Positions 15,901-23,834 of a stretch of 64,000 bases of DNA are shown one piece after another. The stretch is taken from contig JARGGB010000005.1 of the NCBI GenBank assembly GCA_029210815.1, positions 1 through 64,000 of the forward strand. The letters are read 5' to 3'. The position numbers were made by a program, and so were the translations under genes. The notes under the pieces were generated by a model. It was not told where the DNA came from. It was given only the letters and a program-made list of their open reading frames with translations, and did not search any database. Each line of letters starts with the position of its first letter. The first letter of the stretch is position 1. This DNA comes from Candidatus Brevefilum sp. (GTDB lineage: Bacteria; Chloroflexota; Anaerolineae; Anaerolineales; Anaerolineaceae).

Positions 15901-16739
15901 ATCTTTCATGGACGGATAATTCAGACCCAGAGAGCGCCTTTTTAATTGAGCGCTCACCATCGGGCTTGGATGGCACCTGGATGCAAATTGCCAGTTTGGA
16001 AGAAAACGCCACAACCTACAGCGATACCGGCTTATCAAAAGACACAACCTATTTCTACCGTGTCAGGGCTTATCGTTTTGCAGATGATCAATATTCCGAT
16101 TACACCAATACAGCCTCTGCGACGACGCTTAATTTGCCTGAAACGCCCACAGACCTGGCTGCGCTGTCAGTTTCGACACAACAGATTAACCTGAGTTGGA
16201 CAGACAATGCGGATGATGAAACAGCCTATTTCATCGAGCGCTCTCCTGATGGCGTGGGTGATTGGACATTGATTGCTGAAATCTCAGCAGACGCAACAGC
16301 GTACAGTGATACAGGGCTGACCCCTGGAACAACTTATTATTATCGTGTAAGGGCATACCGGGCTGACGATGGGTTATACTCCCCGTATTCGAACATCGCT
16401 TTTGCACAAACACATGATTTGCCAGCAGCACCCACGGATCTTACTGCGGAGGCGAAGTCAATCGAACAAATCGATCTGAGTTGGACCGACAACGCAGATG
16501 ATGAAACCGCCTATACCATCGAGCGCTCTCCTGATGGGGTGGTTGATTGGACATTGATTGCTGAAATCTCAGCAGACGCAACAGCGTACAGTGATACAGG
16601 GCTGACCCCTGGAACAACTTATTATTATCGTGTAAGGGCATACCGGGCAATTGATCAGCAGTATTCACCCTATTCAAATGTGGCAAGTGCGGTTACCGAT
16701 AAATTGATCAATCTGTTCCTACCCATTATTTTTCACTAG
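12933..16739 (+). CDS. Secreted C25 (gingipain-family) cysteine protease with three FN3 domains
   Basis: This 1268-residue protein begins with a hydrophobic signal/anchor segment (~14-32). A long N-terminal pro/beta region includes a 'TETGIYQLNYTDL' block typical of C25 proteins. The catalytic domain (~620-960) contains HYAGHAG (H838) and PMTCIDGYY (C872); the 34-residue spacing of His and Cys fits gingipain-type enzymes. Three FN3 domains follow (~975-1065, 1070-1160, 1165-1255), and the protein ends LFLPIIFH. It should act outside the membrane. It is the last gene of the RiPP-containing run (18-base gap), so it may be co-transcribed and could act on the exported peptide or on the giant surface protein. 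Known C25 members cleave after Arg or Lys; specificity here is not visible. Confidence 0.85.
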   Translation: MDKHKDRKPIRGKLIIILMIGMIIGSFYRTTSSAEPLQMSIEGPNDLYPYLTMVSSTAESIVLEFTPPRPEFIQMNTDSGGCQSPSILGLSNSAGKGQPELPSQGVLIGMPVQAQQPNLEVISANTITLDETYQLCAGQDLEVNSIERDIFSLPELRTAQISPVNQFLPVDPAVLVSQGMIRNQAYISLQFNPIQYNSYSGVVQYTSNIRVEINFNAPQTSLDVNSQFIEDPYFEDNYQRLLINYEQAKAWRKEPTSTALRTDPESTLVEPESFYMESPLYKITVTETGIYQLNYTDLAGAGLPVDTLDPHTLKLFYQDQEIPIRVIGEADGSFDDGDTILFFGEQINSLYTEENVYWLGYDGEDGLRMEGLDGSPSDSTIPEEFLKNLRIEKDNEYFWEAPSGTYDDNWYTTVIYGNGSVDIPFNLPALSPIGHEIQLRGLVRPYDYNNGLPHLRLYINGAVFFDDVVSDNEAFNIDTTLGQSDLLEGVNTLTIETVASPDILINWFELDYFGAYHAVNDLLYFDGEGPGSLTFHLNDFSTDQVEILDITDPFYVKNIENASIVSTVGGFQVKFDAAISEEHHYLALSSTNFLSPASINLDTDSNWKSPTNGADYIIVSHADFLDAMQPLVDFRENQGYRVVLVDVQDVYDEFNGGVFDPNAIQTFLQYAYENWTTPAPSFVLLVGDGHWDYKNAYGTGELNYIPPILADVDPWMSETATDNAFVSVSGDDNLPDLHLGRFPVSTVAEAQAMVANVLSYEQTPPASDWNTKLTFLADNADSGGDYAAESDDAITVLPVDYTADKIYYGVNYTDAGLAKSDFIANINEGRLIIHYAGHAGFTQWASEKLFSVSNLSSLTNAGKLPLVLPMTCIDGYYVYPGIPSLGESIVRMNDTGAIASFSPTGYGLTSGHSVMAESILDHLFNKYYTQLGYLTTQAKYDLFAASPSQPYLLDTYMLFGDPALRLQTVPVDLDDPSDLAAAAVSNNQIDLSWTDNSDPESAFLIERSPSGLDGTWMQIASLEENATTYSDTGLSKDTTYFYRVRAYRFADDQYSDYTNTASATTLNLPETPTDLAALSVSTQQINLSWTDNADDETAYFIERSPDGVGDWTLIAEISADATAYSDTGLTPGTTYYYRVRAYRADDGLYSPYSNIAFAQTHDLPAAPTDLTAEAKSIEQIDLSWTDNADDETAYTIERSPDGVVDWTLIAEISADATAYSDTGLTPGTTYYYRVRAYRAIDQQYSPYSNVASAVTDKLINLFLPIIFH
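16260..16363 (+). repeat. Perfect 104-bp direct repeat, copy 1 (FN3 domain 2 of the C25 protease)
   Basis: Bases 16260-16363 are identical to 16545-16648, 285 bases (95 codons) downstream. Each copy lies at the same position in consecutive FN3 domains. Identity extends upstream to about 16236 with two mismatches. The first FN3 domain has diverged, so the duplication or gene conversion of domains 2 and 3 is recent. Confidence 0.9.
16545..16648 (+). repeat. Perfect 104-bp direct repeat, copy 2 (FN3 domain 3 of the C25 protease)
   Basis: This is the second copy of the exact 104-base repeat in the FN3 array. It encodes DWTLIAEISADATAYSD and the following TGLTPGTTYYYRVRAYRA strand region in the same frame as the first copy. 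Confidence 0.9.
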
Positions 16740-16776
16740 TAATCCTTAGCTCTTCAGGTTATGAAGGGATCAACTA

Positions 16777-16806
16777 TTGAGGGTTGTGCTGACGCTCAAC
16801 CCTCAA
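16777..16806 (+). terminator. Stem-loop after the protease gene
   Basis: TTGAGGGTTG at 16777-16786 pairs perfectly with CAACCCTCAA at 16797-16806 around a 10-base loop, 37 bases after the stop codon. No clear U-run follows, so it may be a weak terminator or an mRNA 3'-end stabiliser. It closes the RiPP/protease transcription unit. Confidence 0.5.
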
Positions 16807-17303
16807 ATGATCTTAAATCCCCTTATCAATCTGTTTTGGGATTCTGAGGTGCAAATTATTTAGAAAAAATACTCAAAATAAGATTATCATCGGCAAGAAT
16901 AACTGCTAGAAAGTGTCCAATTCATCCTAGCGTAAATGTCCATCTAAATCTGACCCATCAGGAGATGTTTCTGAGCTTGGTGAATCGAATCAGCGTCGTC
17001 CTATTAATAACAACCTTTGTATGATCTGTATCCATTCTGTTTCTGATTTTCTTCTCTCAATTGAGTTGATTGGAACCCTTTCTATCAGTGATTGGATTAT
17101 CATCAATTAATCTTTGCTCAAAAAAATGCAGATTTACAATTCTGGTATGAAAATTGTAGTCATGATCTCATTTGGCGAATAGATGTTAATGTAGTAAATT
17201 TAAGGTTTATAATGATGATTGTCTTTGTTTGGATTGCATCGACATTTTTGAAAGGTCTCAAGAGACATGAAGTTGCGAAATTATACTGTTTGGAGATGAA
17301 CAG
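16807..17303. other. Non-coding gap before the polysaccharide-export cassette
   Basis: About 500 AT-rich bases contain no credible gene. A 77-codon frame at 17092-17325 overlaps the start of the next gene in another frame and has no recognisable features. TGTCCA occurs twice, at 16914-16919 and 16937-16942, which could be a worn insertion-sequence end, but this is weak. The last bases hold GGAG 17292-17295, the ribosome-binding site of the next gene. A promoter for the cassette is expected here; I see no strong match. Confidence 0.4.
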
Positions 17304-19160
17304 ATGGAGATTAAACAATATCTAAATATTTTTAAACGCTGGGTCTGGTTTCTCATCTTAGGGTTGATTGTTGGTTCGGGACTTGGTTATTTTCTAAGTC
17401 TACGCCAAGCACCCGTTTACCAGGCTGAATCTCGATTTATCATCCTGACTGCAGCGCCAACCAGCGAATTCCAGATGTATTTTAATTACATAGATAGTGC
17501 CCAGCTTATTTTAACATATATGGAACTTCTATCTGCGGATTCGACCATTGAACAGGCTTCTCAGGAATTGGGTTTTAGAATATCGGCAGGTCAGGCAAAA
17601 GCTGAACGTGTAGGTGAGACCCAGTTTATCCGCTTGGTTGTCAAAAATAATGATCCGGAAAAGGCTGCTGCGATTGCAAATGGATTAGTTAAAATACTGA
17701 TTGAACAAAACGAAGAGCTGCAGTCCATCCGGTATGTCACGACGGAACAGAATTTACAAAATCGCATCAGTCAAGCAGAACAACAAATCGCAAGTATTCA
17801 ACAACAGATCAATGATATGTCTACAGCTTACGTTCAGGAAAACCTGAGTGAGGTCACAGCGCAAATTGATACGCTACAAAATGAGATCAATATTCTGGAA
17901 AATAACATTGACGAATTCAACCCTTATGCCATGACGGATGAAGAAGAAGCGCAAATGGTTGAATACCAGGACCAGTTAGACCAGCTTAAACCTGTTTTGG
18001 AACTTTACCGGGAAATTTACACGAACCTGGTTGTGTTGGGTCGGGGTGTTGAAGGTGGAATGAGCGAAACAACCCAATTAAGCCAGCTTCAATTCACACT
18101 TGATCTTTTTCAACAAATTTATATCAGCAGCATGGCCAGCCTGGAAAGCTTACAACTTTCACGGGCCCAGAGCATACCCAACGTGGTTCAAACAGAACCA
18201 GCAAAAGTGCCCTCCCAACCAATTTCTCCTAAACCAATGCATACTGCAGCTTTGGCTGGGGTTGTCGGATTGTTGATAACCGGTGGGCTGGCTTTTTTGA
18301 TTGAGTATCTCGATGACACGGTTAAAACCCCTGATGAGGTAAAACAGCTTACAGGCTTACCGGTGATCGGCTATGTCTCTGAACTGCAATCTCGATCTAA
18401 AAAGAAAGATCAGAATGGAAAATATTTATTTGTCTCAGAACAACCACGATCAGCAGTAACCGAAGCTTTGCGTTCTTTGCGTACAAATTTAGAATATTCC
18501 GCTGTAGATCATCCAGCAAAAACCATTGCTATCACGAGTGTAAATCCTGAAGAAGGGAAGTCAACCATCGCTTCAAATTTGGCGCTCACCATTGCTCAAA
18601 GTGGTAAGAAAACGCTTTTGCTGGACGCTGATATGCGCCGTCCCAATGTTCACAGTTTTTTTGGAATCTATAACCGGGTTGGATTAAGTGATTTGTTGCG
18701 GAACAATCTCCAATTTGATCAGATAGTGAAGCCACATGGGTCATCCCCTAATCTTCATATTATCACAAGCGGAAGTTTACCGCCTAATCCTGCAGAATTG
18801 CTGGGAAGTAAAAAAATGAAAACATTATTGGAAACTTTTAAGCAGGATTTTGATATGATTATTATGGATACTTCACCCATGGTTGTAGCTGATCCTCAGA
18901 TCCTCGCAACAAGATGCGATGGTGTTATCTTTATTGTTCAGCCTGGAATGACGCGCAGCAATCACCTTTCATCCAGTATTCAACAACTGGAACATATTAA
19001 CGCAAGAATTCTTGGAATTGTGTTTAACCGAATACCCCGCCGACGCAATGCCTACTACAACGGCTATTACTATTCATATCATTATTCAAAAGATAAAAAT
19101 GAGTATTTTGGGCAAGATAATGCTGGAAATGAAAATATGAGTCTTAAGAATGGGACTTAA
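17304..19160 (+). CDS. Wzz-domain/BY-kinase fusion (polysaccharide chain-length and export control)
   Basis: This 618-residue protein starts at ATG 17304 with GGAG at 17292-17295. It is a one-piece polysaccharide co-polymerase and bacterial tyrosine kinase. The N-terminal Wzz domain has TM1 at ~16-31, a coiled-coil periplasmic/external region at ~140-300 and TM2 at ~314-334 preceded by a proline-rich PISPKP stretch. The cytoplasmic kinase has Walker A TSVNPEEGKST (411-421), Walker A' LLLDADMRRP (438-447) and Walker B DMIIMD (517-522). A C-terminal tyrosine cluster holds at least eight Tyr between 584 and 601, the autophosphorylation tail. It controls length and export of an extracellular polysaccharide together with the phosphatase encoded downstream at 23180. 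A decayed paralogue follows directly. Confidence 0.92.
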   Translation: MEIKQYLNIFKRWVWFLILGLIVGSGLGYFLSLRQAPVYQAESRFIILTAAPTSEFQMYFNYIDSAQLILTYMELLSADSTIEQASQELGFRISAGQAKAERVGETQFIRLVVKNNDPEKAAAIANGLVKILIEQNEELQSIRYVTTEQNLQNRISQAEQQIASIQQQINDMSTAYVQENLSEVTAQIDTLQNEINILENNIDEFNPYAMTDEEEAQMVEYQDQLDQLKPVLELYREIYTNLVVLGRGVEGGMSETTQLSQLQFTLDLFQQIYISSMASLESLQLSRAQSIPNVVQTEPAKVPSQPISPKPMHTAALAGVVGLLITGGLAFLIEYLDDTVKTPDEVKQLTGLPVIGYVSELQSRSKKKDQNGKYLFVSEQPRSAVTEALRSLRTNLEYSAVDHPAKTIAITSVNPEEGKSTIASNLALTIAQSGKKTLLLDADMRRPNVHSFFGIYNRVGLSDLLRNNLQFDQIVKPHGSSPNLHIITSGSLPPNPAELLGSKKMKTLLETFKQDFDMIIMDTSPMVVADPQILATRCDGVIFIVQPGMTRSNHLSSSIQQLEHINARILGIVFNRIPRRRNAYYNGYYYSYHYSKDKNEYFGQDNAGNENMSLKNGT

Positions 19161-19300
19161 GAATAAATAAAAAATTCTGTTAATAATCTCATGCAAGTCA
19201 ACTTATTAGTACCTCCTTCTGGACCGGGTGTCCAATAGAAAAATACTGTTAATCATTGGTTTATTCGTCTGACAATAGCAGATGTATTGGAGACAAAATT

Positions 19301-21200
19301 ATGGATATTCGAAGAATTTTGACAATATTAAAACGGTGGCTTTAGCTTCTGGTATGAAGTGCGCTTATTGCAGACGGTATGGGATATTTTATAAGCAATC
19401 GACAAACACCCATGTATCAGACTAGCACAAGGTTTGTTGTTTTGAGAGCGGCTACCACGGGTTATGATTACTATGCATTCCTGGATTACCAGCAGCTTCT
19501 ATCAACCCATACCCAATTACTTTCCACAGATGCTCTACTTTCACAAGTTTCTGATGAGGTTGGTTTTCCTGTTTATGCTGGGCAGGCGAATGCTCAGCAG
19601 ATTGATGAAACCCAATTTATTCGCTTGACAGTTACGCACCAGGATCCAGTTAAAGCCGTAACGATTGCCAATACTCTTGTAAATGTTCTGATTGAGCAGA
19701 ATGAGGAACTGCAGTCTGTGCGCTATGTTACAACCAAACAAAATATGCAGAATCGTGCCAATCAAGCGCTAAACCAGATGCAAATATTGCAGGACCAGAT
19801 TGAAGAACTTTCCATCACAACCCTTGAAAGGCAAATTGAGGAGGTTTAGAATCAAATTGATGAAATTCAAACTCAGGTTACAGATTTGGAATTTAACATT
19901 TCAAGTAATGATCCCCTTTTTGCCACGGAAGAAGAGATTTTACAACGATTTCAATTCCAAGATGAATTAGATCAAATTCAAGCACTTCTTGAATTGTATC
20001 AGGAAATCTACACCCAGCTGGTTGTTATGGGTGAGCCTATGCAAAATGAGAATAGCTCCTCAATCCAAATAGCTAGGCTTGAAAGAACGCTCGACCTTTA
20101 TGAACAATTTTATTTCACAAGCCTTAGCTCCCTTGAGAATATCAATCTCACACAGGCACAAAGCACACCAAATGTTGTTCAAGTGGAACCTGCTGTGATT
20201 CCCAGCGGACCAATTTCTCCACGGCCTTTCCAATCAGCAACTTTATATGCCGCAGTAGGCCTTCTTATCACAGGTGGTGTTGCTTTTTTAGTCGAATACC
20301 TTGATGATACAATAAAGACGCCCGATGAAGTCAAGAGTTTGCTCCAGCTGCCTGTGATTGGTTTGGTGGGTGATATGGAAGAAGCAAGTTTTCAAAATAA
20401 AGGGAATCTTCAAAATATCTATGTCGCACAGCATCCCCGATCGCCAATTTCAGAAGCTTTTCGGTCTTTACGAACAAGTCTTGAATTTTACAGTGTTGAT
20501 TCTCCATTGGAAATATTAAGTATCACAAGCTCTGGTCCTGAGGAAGGTAAGACGACTATTGCGGCAAATTTGTCGGTCATACTTGCCAGCGGGAATAAGA
20601 AAGTCTTATTGTTGGATGCAGATTTAAGGCGCCCGAACATCCATAAGATGTTTAGTGTGATAAATCGTGTAGGTCTTTCAGATTTGTTACGAGGAAATTT
20701 AGATTATTCAGAGGTCATTCATACTTTTGATGAAATTGCAAATCTAAGTATCATTACTTCCGGCAGCTTACCCCCTAATCCTGCTGAACTTGTTGCCAGC
20801 AAGAAAATGAATAGTATCATTGATGAATTGAAATCTTCATTCGATATGATTATCATCGACACACCCCCTGCAATTGTTACCGATTCCTAAATTGTAGCCA
20901 GCAAAGCAGATGGTTTATTCCTGAGACCTGGGGAAACTCGCTCAGTGACCGTCCAGACGCCCCTGGAGGAATTCCACAGGGTTGGCGCAAATATGATTGG
21001 TGTTGTCATGAACCGAATTCACCGCAACCGGGGGGTATTATTACAGTGGATATGAATATTATGCACCTGGAGCGCAATTCAGTGAAAAATACTATCGTTT
21101 TGAGAGTGATATTGGACCACTAAGTGAAGCCAATAACTCTAATGATGATAAATTTGTTGATAATAAAACTGCAGAGCCTAATAAAGCACCATTGGAATGA
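19301..21200 (+). pseudogene. Decayed second copy of the Wzz/BY-kinase gene
   Basis: Reading from ATG 19301, the frame aligns along its whole length with the intact gene upstream but carries four in-frame stops: TAG 19343-19345 (opposite a Trp codon in KRWVW), TGA 19355-19357, TAG 19847-19849 and TAA 20888-20890 (opposite a Gln codon). A one-base gain in the G-run 21030-21035 then shifts the frame. After correction the Tyr-rich tail YYYSGYEYY is readable, and the gene would end at TGA 21198-21200. Walker A (SSGPEEGKTT), Walker A' (LLLDADLRRP) and Walker B are still intact. Several stops fit C-to-T or G-to-A changes, suggesting relaxed selection after duplication. Residual fragments could be translated but none would contain both domains. 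Confidence 0.9.
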
Positions 21201-21235
21201 TTGCGTTGGGATAGCCATGCTAATAAGGGACTGAG

Positions 21236-22158
21236 ATGGATATTAATCATACAGAGAATCCATTAAAATCGAATGCGGACAGTTGCCCAAACATCGGTTT
21301 AAAAAACGATCGGGAAACTTATTCCGGATACCCTTCTCAATGGAATGCTTGCTATCATGTGAATCCTATTTCAATTCCCCGGTTCTATCATCAGGAAAAT
21401 TATTGTTTGGGACCTGGATATATGAAATGTTCTATATTTACCAATCACCTCCTGGTCAGAAAATGCCTGAGAGTATTATTGGGGGATCCAATGGTATGTT
21501 GCGTGATAAAAAAAGACGCAGGATTATTTATATTTGCCTTTTTATTCTTGTAATAATAATTCTGGCTTTTATTCTTAGGAATTTAATGGTAACTACTAGT
21601 GTAAAACAAAACTTTTCATCACCTACGAAAGAGACACATAAAGTTGTTGAGGATGTTTTACTAACACCAATCAAAAGTGAAATTGCTGTGTTGAACCCTA
21701 CCTCAACTGTTCAAACTATTCAAGCAATAACTTTGTTGCCATCACCGATGATAACAGTAGATGAACAAACACATCAAGCTCAACAGCTGACTCTGGAAGA
21801 ACCTATTGGTTCTTAGTATAAATTTATTAATCATCGCGTTCAGGAAGCTGAATCTTTGCAACTTTTTGCTGATCAATATGTTACAATTGTTGAGTCGATT
21901 TCTGCAATAAACTATAGGATTATTACGCCGTTGTGGGTTGATTGGTTGGTAATCATTCCAGTAAACATGATAGATGTTTCAGGTTTACCCGCATTTGAAG
22001 CTTATCAGATTTTAGAAGATGGGATCACAGCCAAAGATTTGGCTGAAAAATTTGCTTTATCACTGGAAGATTTTTATTTTTATAATAACATTGACTTAAA
22101 TCACGAATTGCATCAGGGAGATTGGGTCCTATTACCGCGAGAAAGGGTACAACCATAA
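21236..22158 (+). pseudogene. Decayed LysM membrane protein gene (paralogue of the next gene)
   Basis: From ATG 21236 the sequence matches the intact neighbour: a four-cysteine N-terminal motif (C17, C39, C57, C65 with the same spacing), a transmembrane segment and a C-terminal part ending GDWVLLPRE. Two lesions break it. One is a missing base near 21448, after which the reading moves to another frame (SPPGQKMPES). The other is an in-frame TAG at 21814-21816, just before the LysM-like region and probably from a Gln codon. It lies 35 bases after the decayed kinase gene, so an entire kinase/LysM pair seems to have been lost together while the flanking pair members stay intact. Confidence 0.85.
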
Positions 22159-22254
22159 TTGTAATGCTTGTTTCTCAATTATGAATTTTATGAGTATGGT
22201 GTTGGAGATTCAGTTGTATGAGACAAGAGTTATTAATGATAAGGAGTTATTAGT

Positions 22255-23151
22255 ATGACAGATGAAAAAAATTCATTCGAGGAACCGAAATGTCCATATA
22301 TTGGTTTGGTTAACGACGCAAAAACGTCAGTAGGGTATCCATCCCCGGCTAATGTTTGCTATCGTGTTCGTAAAAAGAAAACGCCTAAACTTGATTTTCA
22401 GAGAAATGCTTGCCTTACATCGGATTTTGTAAACTGTCCAATCTATAAAGATCCCGAGATGAAAAAGATGCCTCAAAGTCTTCAGCATCGCCCAGGAGGA
22501 CCCCTTGCTAACTCTAAACGCCCTGCGAAGATCGTGCTCACTGTTTTATTGCTGTCTGTGATTGTTCTGGCAGTATTCAATTTCAATAATTGGTTTTCAT
22601 CATTTCCCAATTGGTTATTACCCGCATGGCAGAGGACCAGCGCGCCGCCCCCAGGCATCATCACATCAACTTTGTACGTCAACCCGACTTTGGTTTATCG
22701 AACGCCAACCTGGACACCCTCGACAACCTCAACACCTGAACCAAGCGCAACCCCCACCCTTGAGCCCAGTGCAACACCGGAGCCAATCGTGCTTGCCCTG
22801 GATGTGCCCATTGGCAAGGATGTCAAATTTGTGATCCGCCAGGCAGCGCAAGGGGAATCACCCGGGCAGTATGCAACACAGTACAATACCACCATCGACG
22901 CATTTTTCGCTGTTAATTACAACATGCCGTCCGTTTTGTATGTTGACCGGGTTGTTGTCATTCCTGTGGATATCAAGGATGTGTCAGGTCTCCCCGCTTT
23001 TGAAACCTACCAGGTCAGGTTTCGAGGTCAGACTGTTAAGGATTTGGCCGAAGACCTATCGGTTGATATTGAGGCCTTCCGGTTGTATAATAACCTGCCT
23101 GAGGATTATGTCTTCAATCAGGGTGACTGGGTGCTTGTCCCCCGTGAATAA
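22255..23151 (+). CDS. Membrane LysM-domain protein with N-terminal four-cysteine motif
   Basis: This 298-residue protein has three parts. Residues 1-75 contain CPYIGL, YPSPANVC and two more cysteines (C13, C35, C53, C61), an arrangement that looks metal-binding and is probably cytoplasmic. A transmembrane helix spans ~93-113. A Thr/Pro/Ser-rich linker (~135-180) leads to two LysM-like units (~190-298) ending GDWVLVPRE. LysM units bind glycans such as peptidoglycan, so the protein may couple the cell wall or exopolysaccharide to a cytoplasmic cysteine domain. It sits between the BY-kinase genes and the tyrosine phosphatase gene (28-base gap), which suggests a role in the same export system. 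I know this cysteine arrangement from other Chloroflexota LysM proteins, but no function has been established to my knowledge. Confidence 0.75.
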   Translation: MTDEKNSFEEPKCPYIGLVNDAKTSVGYPSPANVCYRVRKKKTPKLDFQRNACLTSDFVNCPIYKDPEMKKMPQSLQHRPGGPLANSKRPAKIVLTVLLLSVIVLAVFNFNNWFSSFPNWLLPAWQRTSAPPPGIITSTLYVNPTLVYRTPTWTPSTTSTPEPSATPTLEPSATPEPIVLALDVPIGKDVKFVIRQAAQGESPGQYATQYNTTIDAFFAVNYNMPSVLYVDRVVVIPVDIKDVSGLPAFETYQVRFRGQTVKDLAEDLSVDIEAFRLYNNLPEDYVFNQGDWVLVPRE

Positions 23152-23179
23152 GTATTGAGTTTCTAGAGAAAACGTTTTT

Positions 23180-23665
23180 ATGGTTTCTATTTTATTTGTT
23201 TGTACTGCCAACCGATTTCGTTCGCCTTTAGCAGCCTTGTATTTTGCCCGTGAAATTGTCCGTCGTGGGGATGTCCATGAAATAGGCTCTGCCAGTGCGG
23301 GTACCTGGGGTGTGGACGGGCTGCCGGCAATGGCCACAGCTGTTGAGCTTGCCAAAGACTACAGCTTGAACCTAGGCGATCACAATTCACGGATTATCTC
23401 CGAGGAAATTCTTTCAGGGGCAGATTTAATATTAGTGATGGAAACTGGACTTAGAGAAGGTATCGTCCATGAATTTCCCGCTTATGTTGATCGGGTATTT
23501 CTCTTAACCGAAGCTGTGGGTGAGCCGCCCAGCGATATCGATGATCCTTACGGTCCACGGCAGGCATCCCCCACTGATGTCGCCAGGGAAATTATTGAAT
23601 TGATTTCTAAAGGTTACGATCAAATCATCAAGCTTGCAAGAAATACTGCAAGTAAGGATGGATAA
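23180..23665 (+). CDS. Low-molecular-weight protein tyrosine phosphatase (Wzb/CapC-like role)
   Basis: This 161-residue protein has the LMW-PTP signature near its N-terminus: CTANRFRS with C8 and R14 in the CX5R loop. The downstream DDPYG supplies the general-acid aspartate (~residue 123). The length is typical of the family. The expected substrate is the Tyr-rich tail of the BY-kinase encoded at 17304, giving the usual kinase/phosphatase cycle that drives polysaccharide polymerisation and export. It lies 28 bases after the LysM gene and is the last gene before a mobile-element zone. The CX5R loop reads ANRFR where textbook members have GNICR, but the key residues are kept. Confidence 0.88.
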   Translation: MVSILFVCTANRFRSPLAALYFAREIVRRGDVHEIGSASAGTWGVDGLPAMATAVELAKDYSLNLGDHNSRIISEEILSGADLILVMETGLREGIVHEFPAYVDRVFLLTEAVGEPPSDIDDPYGPRQASPTDVAREIIELISKGYDQIIKLARNTASKDG

Positions 23666-23682
23666 CCTTTTTAAATGTGGTT

Positions 23683-23834
23683 TCAAACTTTTAGTGCAAC
23701 AACATTATTGAAGACCTCGTTAGGTTTATTGAAGTTCAGTGCTTTACGAGGTCGATCATTTAATTTTCTTTGAACTTCATTGATTTCATCTTCAGACACT
23801 TGAGTGAAATCTGTTCCTTTAGGGAAATACTGGG
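23683..23834 (-). pseudogene. IS30-family transposase, C-terminal remnant
   Basis: On the minus strand about 50 residues from YFPKGTDF through NDRPRKALNF to the stop at 23683-23685 match the C-terminal end of IS30-family transposases (conserved YFPKGTDF and LN.RPRK). The frame is cut exactly where the IS256-type inverted repeat begins at 23835. The rest of the IS30 gene is not found on the far side of the IS256 element. Confidence 0.8.

Noticed and set aside
12933-16739. CRISPR-like array from the repeated FN3 segments
   Set aside because: The repeats are in-frame coding domains of 95 codons, not short repeats with unique spacers. No CRISPR array was found anywhere in the window.
16910-16945. 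Two TGTCCA boxes as IS21-type ends
   Set aside because: Only two short boxes are present and no transposase remnant is nearby; chance is as likely.
17092-17325. A 77-codon frame before the Wzz/BY-kinase gene
   Set aside because: It overlaps the kinase start in another frame, has no ribosome-binding site and no recognisable features.
19301-21200. Stop-codon read-through or recoding of the second kinase gene
   Set aside because: All three stop types occur, plus a frameshift, and the neighbouring paralogue is also broken, so simple decay explains it better.
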